The notes beneath the pieces were generated by a model. It did not search any database, was not told the origin of the DNA, and saw nothing but the letters and a program-made list of their open reading frames with translations. From the NCBI GenBank assembly GCA_026985675.1, contig JALSPZ010000203.1:1-34163 (forward strand): a DNA stretch of 34,163 bases, in the 5' to 3' direction. Below, one piece after another: positions 11,021 through 18,811 of this stretch (position 1 is the first letter of the stretch; every line of letters begins with the position of its first letter). The position numbers were made by a program, and so were the translations under genes. The DNA comes from Flavobacteriales bacterium (lineage in GTDB: Bacteria; Bacteroidota; Bacteroidia; Flavobacteriales; Flavobacteriaceae).

Positions 11021-12523
11021 ATGACTTTAAAATCTTCACTGGCAAAAATTTATGCCCGGACAGTTATCAAACGAAATCGTAAATGGATAGAACAGCCTAT
11101 TAAAGCACAAGAAAATACTTTTCGATATTTATTGAGTAAAGCCGAAAACACGAAGTTTGGTAAAGAACACAATTTTAAAAAAATAAGCTCTTATGATGAT
11201 TTTAAGCAAAACGTTCCCCTTCAAGATTATGAAAGTTTTCGCCCTTATATCGAAGAAATAATAAACGGGGCGTATAATGTTCTTTGGCCTGGACGTCCGT
11301 TGTATTTTGCCAAAACTTCAGGAACTACTTCCGGAGCTAAATACATTCCCATCAGTAAAGCCTCTATGCCCTACCATATCATAGGAGCCAAACATGCCCT
11401 TTTACATTATATTTATGAAACCGGAAATGCCGATTTTGTCAACGGAAAAATGATCTTTTTACAAGGAAGTCCTGTCCTTGATAATATCGGAGGCATAAAA
11501 ACCGGTAGACTTTCCGGTATTGCTGCACATTATGTTCCAAGATATCTTCAAAAAAACCGAATGCCTTCATGGAAAACCAATATCATTGAAGATTGGGAAA
11601 CCAAAGTTAATGCAATAGTTGAAGAAACTATAAACGAAGATATGACGCTTATCAGCGGCATTCCCTCTTGGGTACAAACCTATTTTGAAAAACTCATCGA
11701 TAAAGCAGGAAAACCGGTAGGAGAAATATTTCCCCATTTTAATTTGTTTGTCTATGGCGGATTAAATTTTGAACCATACCGAAAAAAATTTGAACAATTG
11801 ATTGGTAGAAAAGTAAACAGTATTGAACTATTTCCTGCTTCGGAAGGATTTTTTGCATATCAAGACAAACCCGACAGAGATGATATGTTATTATTGACCA
11901 ATCACGGAATTTTTTACGAGTTTGTTCCTGCCAACCAAATATTTGATGAAAATCCCAAACGTATTTCATTAAAAGATGTGGAGACCGGTGTAAATTATGC
12001 ACTCATCCTAAATACCAATGCAGGACTTTGGGGATATAATATAGGCGATACCGTCATGTTTACTTCTACAAAGCCTTATCGTATAAAAGTTACGGGGAGA
12101 ATTAAACATTATATTTCAGCTTTTGGAGAACATGTCATTGCCAAAGAAGTGGAAACCGCTATGAAAACGGCTATGGAAAAAACCGGTGCAATTATTTCGG
12201 AATTTACAGTAGCTCCACAGGTTAATCCACTGGAAGGACTCCCCTATCATGAATGGTTGATTGAGTTTGAAAAGGAACCTGAAGATATCAATAAATTTAC
12301 ACAAATTCTAGAAGAAAGTATGCTACAACAAAATCCGTATTACAAAGACTTAATCCAAGGAAAAATCTTACGTGCATTGGTTATTTCCAAAGTCAAAAAA
12401 TCCGGTTTTGACCAATATATGAAATCCATAGGTAAATTGGGTGGACAAAACAAAATTCCAAGACTTTCCGATAACAGAAAAATTGCAACGGGTTTGGAAA
12501 AAATGGATTTGATTATAAAATAA
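11021..12523 (+). CDS. GH3 auxin-responsive promoter family protein (ANL-like acyl-amide synthetase fold)
   Basis: FAKTSGTTSGAKYIPISKASMPYHIIGAKHALLHYIYETG (GH3 motif I); 500 aa; 2 nt after M23 gene. Confidence 0.88.
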   Translation: MTLKSSLAKIYARTVIKRNRKWIEQPIKAQENTFRYLLSKAENTKFGKEHNFKKISSYDDFKQNVPLQDYESFRPYIEEIINGAYNVLWPGRPLYFAKTSGTTSGAKYIPISKASMPYHIIGAKHALLHYIYETGNADFVNGKMIFLQGSPVLDNIGGIKTGRLSGIAAHYVPRYLQKNRMPSWKTNIIEDWETKVNAIVEETINEDMTLISGIPSWVQTYFEKLIDKAGKPVGEIFPHFNLFVYGGLNFEPYRKKFEQLIGRKVNSIELFPASEGFFAYQDKPDRDDMLLLTNHGIFYEFVPANQIFDENPKRISLKDVETGVNYALILNTNAGLWGYNIGDTVMFTSTKPYRIKVTGRIKHYISAFGEHVIAKEVETAMKTAMEKTGAIISEFTVAPQVNPLEGLPYHEWLIEFEKEPEDINKFTQILEESMLQQNPYYKDLIQGKILRALVISKVKKSGFDQYMKSIGKLGGQNKIPRLSDNRKIATGLEKMDLIIK

Positions 12524-12550
12524 AAGCTCCATTTTTCAATGGAGCTTTTA
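12522..12550. terminator. Bidirectional terminator between convergent GH3 and DUF2147 genes
   Basis: AAAAGCTCCAT-ttttca-ATGGAGCTTTT. Confidence 0.85.
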
Positions 12551-12564
12551 TAAAAAATTTTCAA

Positions 12565-12993
12565 TTATTTAACTCTATACCAATATTGAGTTCTTCCCAA
12601 CAAAGAAAAACCGATGTAACCTCTAACTTTGAGCTTATCAGGTTCCTCCAATTTGATATAGCAACTGTAAGTTTTTCCGTTTTTAGGATCCATTATTTCT
12701 CCATCTTCATATTCATCACCGTCTTTTTCAAGATCTTTGAGAATAACCAACCCAATAATATTCTTATTTTTGTATTTGGTCTCACAAGTTCTACAAACTC
12801 CGTCTTTATTTTCTTCGGTTAATAATTCAACAATTTTTCCATAATATTTATTGCCTTCTTTATAGATTTCAATAATAGACTTGGGTTTTCCGGTTTCATC
12901 GTCTATTGTTTTCCATTTTCCAATGACATCTTGCGCTTGTGTTGCAAACGAAAAAGCAAATATTGCTAATAAATTTAAAATTAATTTTTTCAT
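12565..12993 (-). CDS. DUF2147 domain-containing secreted protein
   Basis: Signal peptide MKKLILNLLAIFAFSFATQAQ; DVIGKWKTIDDETGKPKSIIEIYKEGNKYYGKIVEL ... GRTQYWYRV. Confidence 0.85.
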   Translation of the reverse strand: MKKLILNLLAIFAFSFATQAQDVIGKWKTIDDETGKPKSIIEIYKEGNKYYGKIVELLTEENKDGVCRTCETKYKNKNIIGLVILKDLEKDGDEYEDGEIMDPKNGKTYSCYIKLEEPDKLKVRGYIGFSLLGRTQYWYRVK

Positions 12994-13011
12994 AAGGTTA
13001 ATTTTGAATGT

Positions 13012-13042
13012 TAAATATATAAAATCTTTTAAAATAATCCAA
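13012..13042 (-). promoter_or_regulatory. Promoter-like TTG-N20-TATATTTA upstream of DUF2147 gene
   Basis: Plus-strand taaatata (13012-13019) and caa (13040-13042); -7 deviates in last base. Confidence 0.45.
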
Positions 13043-13059
13043 ATTTCATACCAAATGAA

Positions 13060-14337
13060 TTAATTTTCAACCAAAGAACCGACAACTTTATCAATCACAC
13101 CAACAAAAATATCTTTCAATCGATGTGTGCTTACTGCTTCTTTCAAAGCATCAATCGGAAGTATTCCTTCTTTATTCAAAACATAAGTAACCGCTGCCAA
13201 AGCCATACTTTTTCGATTGGCAAGTCTTGAAAACGGAACTTTTATAAGCGCCGGAAATTCTTGCTCCAACTCAGGTGTAACCAATTTTTCTTCAATGTAT
13301 ATTTTAGCTTCGGGATGTAATTTTTTTCTGACTTTATCCAAACCGTCTTGTGTTACAATTATAAAGTAGTCCGGTTTATCCAAGCCGGTATAATTGATTT
13401 TCTTTTGATCAAAAATTACTTCCGCTACTGAAAATCCTGTTCCTACCGTAATCGGATATTCTCCTTTCATTGTAGCTTCCAAACCTGAAAAAATTCCTGC
13501 CATTGCCAAATATTTTGCAGCGGATTGCACGCCTCCTCCGGCAGAACCGGCAATTAAAATTCCTTTTCTTTCTTTTAAATCCGAATCATATTTCTTTTGA
13601 ATTACAAGACTCTTATCAATCAATGATTGGGTTTGATTATCTCTAATTTGAGTTGCCGGACGTTCATGTTCCAAAATATTTTCTTCTTCAATCACCTCTA
13701 CCAATTCATTCATTCGTTTCATTCCGTAAGAAGGGCATAAACTGGCGGCTTCGACAATTGTAAAACCTTCGGTTTCAATAGCTTTTTTCAGAGTTTCTTT
13801 TATCTTGTTTGGGGCATTTACACGAACCGCCATTCTTGCTCCTGATGCATAAGCCAATTGAATTACGTCAAAAGGAGGTATATCTTGTTCAAAATCAATA
13901 ATTTCCTTATATTTTTGCGTAGATAAACCACTGATTTGTCCACCGGTCATTCCATAGAGCAAATTATTCAAAACAATCAAAGTCATATCAACATTACGAC
14001 GGGCAGCTTCCAAAATATGTTGCAATCCAATGGTTGCTCCACCGTCTCCGATGAAAGTAATGACTTTTTTTCCTTTGTTTTGATTAAGTCCCATAGCCAC
14101 TCCCAATCCTAATGCTGGAGAGCGTCCATGCAATCCGTGAATGGTATGTGTAGCAAAAAGCGGGTCTATCAATCCGCTACAACCGATATCACTCACAACC
14201 ACTACATCATTGGGACCATAATTCAATTCTTGCAATGCTTTATTTAGTGCATTTATAGTAATTCCGTGTCCACAACCGGGACAAAATGGAAATTTCTTAT
14301 CGGTTAAATAATTTGTTTTAGGTTTATTAGTTGTCAT
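13060..14337 (-). CDS. 2-oxoacid:acceptor (ferredoxin) oxidoreductase, beta (TPP-binding) subunit fused to a C-terminal gamma-type domain
   Basis: FCPGCGHGITINALNKAL; TPP motif GDGGATIGLQHILEAARRNVDMTLIVLNN; C-terminal ILIAGSAGGGVQSAAKYLAMAGIFSGLEATMKGEYPITVGTGFSVAEVIFDQKKINYTGLDKPDYFIIV resembling POR gamma domain. Confidence 0.85.
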   Translation of the reverse strand: MTTNKPKTNYLTDKKFPFCPGCGHGITINALNKALQELNYGPNDVVVVSDIGCSGLIDPLFATHTIHGLHGRSPALGLGVAMGLNQNKGKKVITFIGDGGATIGLQHILEAARRNVDMTLIVLNNLLYGMTGGQISGLSTQKYKEIIDFEQDIPPFDVIQLAYASGARMAVRVNAPNKIKETLKKAIETEGFTIVEAASLCPSYGMKRMNELVEVIEEENILEHERPATQIRDNQTQSLIDKSLVIQKKYDSDLKERKGILIAGSAGGGVQSAAKYLAMAGIFSGLEATMKGEYPITVGTGFSVAEVIFDQKKINYTGLDKPDYFIIVTQDGLDKVRKKLHPEAKIYIEEKLVTPELEQEFPALIKVPFSRLANRKSMALAAVTYVLNKEGILPIDALKEAVSTHRLKDIFVGVIDKVVGSLVEN

Positions 14338-14349
14338 TTTGATAATTTT

Positions 14350-15465
14350 TTAAACAAATGCTTGTATGATTTCTTCAGGAGTTATCATATTTCCCATTTT
14401 ATTAACTTGTTTTATATTTTTTACGGGTTTTACACCATATAAAATTTCTTTGAATTGTCCATTTAAATTTTCTTCGGCTATTACAACTTGGGGATATTTT
14501 TCTATAATCTGATATATTTCATCGGAAACAGGAAGTAAAGATTTTACCACCAACAAATCTACTTTATCGCCATTTTCTCTCATTTGCCCGATAGCATCTC
14601 TTGCAGCATCAGCAGTAATTCCCCAAGTTACCAATAACTTTTGACTTCCTTCTTGCTTGTCCAAATCATAAAGTGTCAATTCATCTATACGTTTCATAAA
14701 TTTTTCTTGTAAACGTCGCGTATTAGCCAAAGCTTCGGGATCATTTTTTCGGATATTGGCATATTCATCATGAGTTGAAGCTGTAATTCTTACTTGGTGT
14801 TCGTCATTTCCCAGAGGAATAAAATCAGGCACCAAATTTTCTCCGGCTCTGTAAGGCACGTATTCACCTTGTATTTCCGGCATTTTTCTTTCGACTTTAT
14901 TTATAGGTTTCAACCGGTTAAGGTCAAAAGCTTTTTGATACATTACCATTTCTTTTGAAGTCAATAAGAAAACAGGTGTTCTAAAATTGATAGCGGTTTT
15001 AACGGCTTTTTCGGAAAGTTCCCACATATCTTCAAAACTCGAAGGAGAAAAGACCGGCACAGGATATCCTCCGGAAATAATTCCTTTTAATAAAGACAAA
15101 TCTCCTTGCGCTCCGGTTGTTGCCGAACCTGTGGAAGGTCCCAATCTTTGCGTTACGATGATTACCATAGGAAGTTCCATAGCAAAAGCCATATTGATAC
15201 TTTCCACCATCAAAGCAATTCCGGGAAATGCACTTGATGTTACCGGCAAACGTCCGGCTGCTGACATACCTGCCATCCATTGTAAAGTAGTAATTTCATC
15301 AGGGGCTGCATAAAACTGCGGAAATCTTTCTTTTCCGTAACGATACATCCAGTTGGAAGGAGTTATTGGATAAGCTACAAAAGTATCTGCTCCGGCTTGC
15401 ACCAATGCTTCAATCATCAGTTTTGAACCATCGGTAAGTGTTATTTTTTTTTCTATTGTTTCCAA
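14350..15465 (-). CDS. 2-oxoacid:acceptor (ferredoxin) oxidoreductase, alpha subunit without the N-terminal gamma domain
   Basis: LTDGSKLMIEALVQAGADTFVAYPITPSNWMYRYGKERFPQFYAAPDEITTLQWMAGMSAAG ... TGAQGDLSLLKG; 371 aa. Confidence 0.87.
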   Translation of the reverse strand: METIEKKITLTDGSKLMIEALVQAGADTFVAYPITPSNWMYRYGKERFPQFYAAPDEITTLQWMAGMSAAGRLPVTSSAFPGIALMVESINMAFAMELPMVIIVTQRLGPSTGSATTGAQGDLSLLKGIISGGYPVPVFSPSSFEDMWELSEKAVKTAINFRTPVFLLTSKEMVMYQKAFDLNRLKPINKVERKMPEIQGEYVPYRAGENLVPDFIPLGNDEHQVRITASTHDEYANIRKNDPEALANTRRLQEKFMKRIDELTLYDLDKQEGSQKLLVTWGITADAARDAIGQMRENGDKVDLLVVKSLLPVSDEIYQIIEKYPQVVIAEENLNGQFKEILYGVKPVKNIKQVNKMGNMITPEEIIQAFV

Positions 15466-15487
15466 AATTTTTCTTTTTATTAATTGT

Positions 15488-15520
15488 CAAATATATAGAT
15501 ATTTTTATTTATAATTCCAA
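15488..15520 (-). promoter_or_regulatory. Candidate promoter TTG-N22-TATATTTG for the oxidoreductase pair, reaching into the 3' end of hutH
   Basis: Plus-strand caaatata (15488-15495) and caa (15518-15520); hutH stop at 15509. Confidence 0.5.
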
Positions 15521-17017
15521 TAAAGTTTCGTCAACTTGTATATTTTTTAAAAATTTTATACTTTCTTCTATATCAGGATATAAAAAACGATCTTTATCAA
15601 TGAAAGTAACTTGTTCTCGATAAGATTTCAAGATATTTTGCAACAATTCGGAAGTTTTTTTGTTTCTAAAATCCATTGCTTGGGCAGCAGTTAACAATTC
15701 AATAGCCAATACTTTGTAAACATTTTCTAGTACTTCAAAAGATTTTGTGGCGGCATTTGCTCCCATACTTACGTGGTCTTCTTGTCCGTTACTGGATTCG
15801 ATACTATCCACACTTGCTGGAGTTGATAATTGTTTATTTTGACTTACGGCACTTGCAGATGCATATTGCGGTATCATCAAACCGGAATTTAGACCGGGTT
15901 CATTTATTAAAAATGGTGGAAGTCCTCTTTTGCCTGAAATTAATTGATAAGTTCTTCTTTCAGAAATATTGGCAATCTCACTCATAGCAATAGATAACAT
16001 ATCCAATGAAAGTGCCAAGGGTTGACCGTGAAAATTTCCACCGGAAATTATCCTGTCTTCATCGGGAAAAATCAAAGGATTATCTGTAACCGAATTTATT
16101 TCATTGATTATCGTACGTTCTACATAAGTTACGGCATCTTTACTTGCTCCGTGTACTTGTGGAATACATCTAAAAGAATAAGGGTCTTGCACGTGTTTTT
16201 TGGGTTGAGCTATCAATTGACTTCCTTCCAGTATTTCTTTTATGATTTTAGCAGTATGAATTTGACCAGCATGAGGACGAAGGTTTTGTACCAGTTCGTC
16301 AAAGGGTTCTATTCTCCCATCAAAAACATCCAATGAAAGTGCGGCAATCATATCGGACAAATAGAGTAATTTTTTTGCTCTAAATAAATTAAACACTCCA
16401 TATGCAGACATGAATTGTGTACCATTGAGCAAAGCTAATCCTTCTTTGGCTTGAAAACTTATTTTTTTCCAACCCAATTTCTTTAAAATTTCTTCTCCGG
16501 AATAAATCTTATCCCGATATCTAACTTTTCCTTCACCTATTAAGGGTAAAGACAGATGAGCCAAAGGAACCAAGTCTCCCGAAGCCCCTAAGGAACCTTG
16601 CTTGTAAACAATAGGATAAACTTCTTGATTATAAAAATTTATCAACAATTCGACTGTTTCCAGTTGTACGCCCGAATGTCCTTTAGAAAGAGACAAAATT
16701 TTTAATAATAACATTAGTTTAACTATATCGACGGGGACTTCATCGCCAATACCGCAAGCATGACTTTTAACCAAATTTTCTTGTAATTCATTGATTTGTT
16801 TATCATCAATTTTGATATTATGCAAAGCTCCAAAACCGGTATTTATTCCATATAAAGGACCTTCGGTTCTTTTAAGTTTTCCATCCAGATATTTGCGGGC
16901 TTTTATTATTTTAAGTTTGCTTTCGTCGGACAATTTTAACTTTTTGTTTTCGGAATATATTTCCCAAAGCTTTTTTAAATCCAAAAAATCAGAATTTATA
17001 ATATGAAAAGTTTCCAC
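15509..17017 (-). CDS. hutH: Aromatic amino acid lyase, histidine ammonia-lyase type
   Basis: MIO-forming ASG in QGSLGASGDLVPLAHLSLPLIGEG; SH selectivity pair in LQENLVKSHACGIG; QEDHVSMG. Confidence 0.88.
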   Translation of the reverse strand: METFHIINSDFLDLKKLWEIYSENKKLKLSDESKLKIIKARKYLDGKLKRTEGPLYGINTGFGALHNIKIDDKQINELQENLVKSHACGIGDEVPVDIVKLMLLLKILSLSKGHSGVQLETVELLINFYNQEVYPIVYKQGSLGASGDLVPLAHLSLPLIGEGKVRYRDKIYSGEEILKKLGWKKISFQAKEGLALLNGTQFMSAYGVFNLFRAKKLLYLSDMIAALSLDVFDGRIEPFDELVQNLRPHAGQIHTAKIIKEILEGSQLIAQPKKHVQDPYSFRCIPQVHGASKDAVTYVERTIINEINSVTDNPLIFPDEDRIISGGNFHGQPLALSLDMLSIAMSEIANISERRTYQLISGKRGLPPFLINEPGLNSGLMIPQYASASAVSQNKQLSTPASVDSIESSNGQEDHVSMGANAATKSFEVLENVYKVLAIELLTAAQAMDFRNKKTSELLQNILKSYREQVTFIDKDRFLYPDIEESIKFLKNIQVDETLLEL

Positions 17018-17212
17018 GATTTTTTAATTTTTTTTGTCCGAAATATACAATTTTTATTGAATAAATTTATTGATAAAATTACTAAACTTTTATTACTTGA
17101 GGAAAGTTAGATAAAAAACTAAAACAATAGGTATTCTACTAAAAACTCACTTTAAACCCAAATGTATTTTTTTATTTATTGGTTAAACTATTCCTTGAAG
17201 ATTTTTGACAAT

Positions 17213-17244
17213 AAAAAAAACCGCAGGGAAAATCCTGCGGTTTT
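17213..17244 (-). terminator. Rho-independent terminator after the cyclophilin-FKBP gene
   Basis: CCGCAGG-gaaaat-CCTGCGG with flanking A/T runs; minus strand trails TTTTTTTT. Confidence 0.9.
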
Positions 17245-17265
17245 AATAAAGGGATAATATTGTGT

Positions 17266-18216
17266 TTATTGTTCGGCTTTAACCAATTCCACATCAAAAA
17301 CCAAATTTGCATTGGGAGGTATAACACCTCCGGCACCTGATTCTCCATAAGCCAAGTAAGACGGTATAACGAATGTTGCTTTGTCTCCTTCTTCCAATAA
17401 TCGAATACCTTCATCCCAGCCGGGGATTACATAACCTACCCCAATCGGAAATTCAATAGGTTCTCCTCGACCATAGGAATTATCAAAGACTGTTCCGTCT
17501 TCTAATTTTCCGATATAATGAACCGCTACATTTTTTCCTTTGACAGGTTTTATTCCACTACCGGATTTATGAGTAATTTTGTAATATAAACCCGACTTCG
17601 TTTTTTCAAATCCTTCGGTTAATTTTTTCATTTTTGCTTCAGCTTCCGCTTTAGCTTTTTTTATTCTTTCTTCTTTAGCGGCATTAAATTTTTTAAACTC
17701 TTCAGGAGCATCAAATTTTTCGGCTTCCTCTCCCACTCTGATAATTTCCACGGATTCAATTTTATCTCCTTGTTTAATATTGTTTACTACATCTTGACCT
17801 TCAATAACCTTTCCGAAAACCGTATGTTTCCCATCTAACCAAGGAGTTGCTTCGTGAGTGATAAAAAATTGACTTCCATTGGTTCCGGGTCCTGCATTTG
17901 CCATTGATAAAACCCCTGCCGAATCATGTTTTAAATCGGGATGGATTTCATCATCAAATTTATAACCGGGTCCACCCGCTCCTGTTCCCGTAGGATCACC
18001 TCCTTGAATCATAAAATTGTCAATCACACGATGAAAAGTAATTCCATCATAATATTTTTTTCCTTTGTAAGCATCGGTGACATCAGGATGATTTCCCTCT
18101 GCCAATGCTACAAAGTTTGCTACTGTTCCGGGGGTTTTATCATATGCTAATTTTGCTACGATATCTCCTTTATTGGTTTTAATTTTGGCATATAGCCCAT
18201 TATCTAATTTTCCCAT
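17266..18216 (-). CDS. Dual-domain peptidylprolyl isomerase: N-terminal cyclophilin + charged helical linker + C-terminal FKBP
   Basis: Cyclophilin [30 protein letters not shown]...GSQFFIT...[12 protein letters not shown]; linker [111 protein letters not shown]. Confidence 0.95.
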   Translation of the reverse strand: MGKLDNGLYAKIKTNKGDIVAKLAYDKTPGTVANFVALAEGNHPDVTDAYKGKKYYDGITFHRVIDNFMIQGGDPTGTGAGGPGYKFDDEIHPDLKHDSAGVLSMANAGPGTNGSQFFITHEATPWLDGKHTVFGKVIEGQDVVNNIKQGDKIESVEIIRVGEEAEKFDAPEEFKKFNAAKEERIKKAKAEAEAKMKKLTEGFEKTKSGLYYKITHKSGSGIKPVKGKNVAVHYIGKLEDGTVFDNSYGRGEPIEFPIGVGYVIPGWDEGIRLLEEGDKATFVIPSYLAYGESGAGGVIPPNANLVFDVELVKAEQ

Positions 18217-18230
18217 AAATATTCAAGTTT

Positions 18231-18265
18231 AAAAAAGTCAAAGCAATGACAATGCTTTGACTTTT
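18231..18265 (-). terminator. Terminator downstream of the DUF1931 gene
   Basis: AAAAGTCAAAGCA-atgaca-ATGCTTTGACTTTT. Confidence 0.75.
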
Positions 18266-18302
18266 GTTATTTAATTTCAGTGCATATTTGATATTATACT
18301 TT

Positions 18303-18752
18303 TTAAAGTAAAGTTTCAAAAATAGCCTTTGCTCTTTCCCAATGAGAAGTTTGAGGATTTTTGAGTTTAGGTTCAATAGTCTTGAAAGTTTTAATCAGGG
18401 CAATCAAAATACCTCCTGCGATATTGGGAAGTTCTTGTTCAACATCTTCACCAATTTCATATTTTAAAGGAGGATAATTTGTAATTGCTTCTAAAATTCC
18501 TGCTAAATCCAATTCTTCATTCAAATCCCTGAACTCTTGAATTTGTTTCTCTAATCCTTCTGTAATGGGAAGGTCTGTATACCACAATACATCTCTTCCA
18601 TTTAATGAAGCATTTTTCATTCCTACTACTAATAGTCTATAAATAGCTTCATTCGTAAAATCATAGATTCTTTTGACATCTGATTTATCAATGTCCATGC
18701 TTCCTGCTTTTCTAAAAAAAGCCTCAAATTTTGAAATTCCAATTACTGACAT
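18303..18752 (-). CDS. DUF1931 family protein (bacterial doublet histone-fold, Aquifex aq_328 / Thermus TTHA1479 type)
   Basis: KFEAFFRKAGSMDIDKSDVKRIYDFTNEAIYRLLVVGMKNASLNGRDVLWYTDLPITEGLEKQIQEFRDLNEELDL ... LPNIAGGILIALIKTFKTIEPKLKNPQTSHWERAKAIFETLL; matches remembered DUF1931 signatures (VDKSDLKR, NGRD, DLPIxxGLxxxxxEFR, LKNPQTxHxERA). Confidence 0.88.
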   Translation of the reverse strand: MSVIGISKFEAFFRKAGSMDIDKSDVKRIYDFTNEAIYRLLVVGMKNASLNGRDVLWYTDLPITEGLEKQIQEFRDLNEELDLAGILEAITNYPPLKYEIGEDVEQELPNIAGGILIALIKTFKTIEPKLKNPQTSHWERAKAIFETLL

Positions 18753-18777
18753 AAATTTTTTTGTTTAAAGTTTGATG

Positions 18778-18808
18778 CAAATATACAACATTCAAACAAC
18801 GAAGTCAA
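18778..18808 (-). promoter_or_regulatory. Promoter of DUF1931 gene: TTG-N20-TATATTTG
   Basis: Plus-strand caaatata (18778-18785) and caa (18806-18808). Confidence 0.7.
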
Positions 18809-18811
18809 TAT

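Noticed and set aside
15032-15280. ORF on the minus strand overlapping the alpha subunit gene in another frame
   Set aside because: Overlaps a well supported CDS; no recognisable family.
17172-17414. 80-aa ORF overlapping the FKBP end
   Set aside because: Out-of-frame overlap with the FKBP domain and the downstream terminator.
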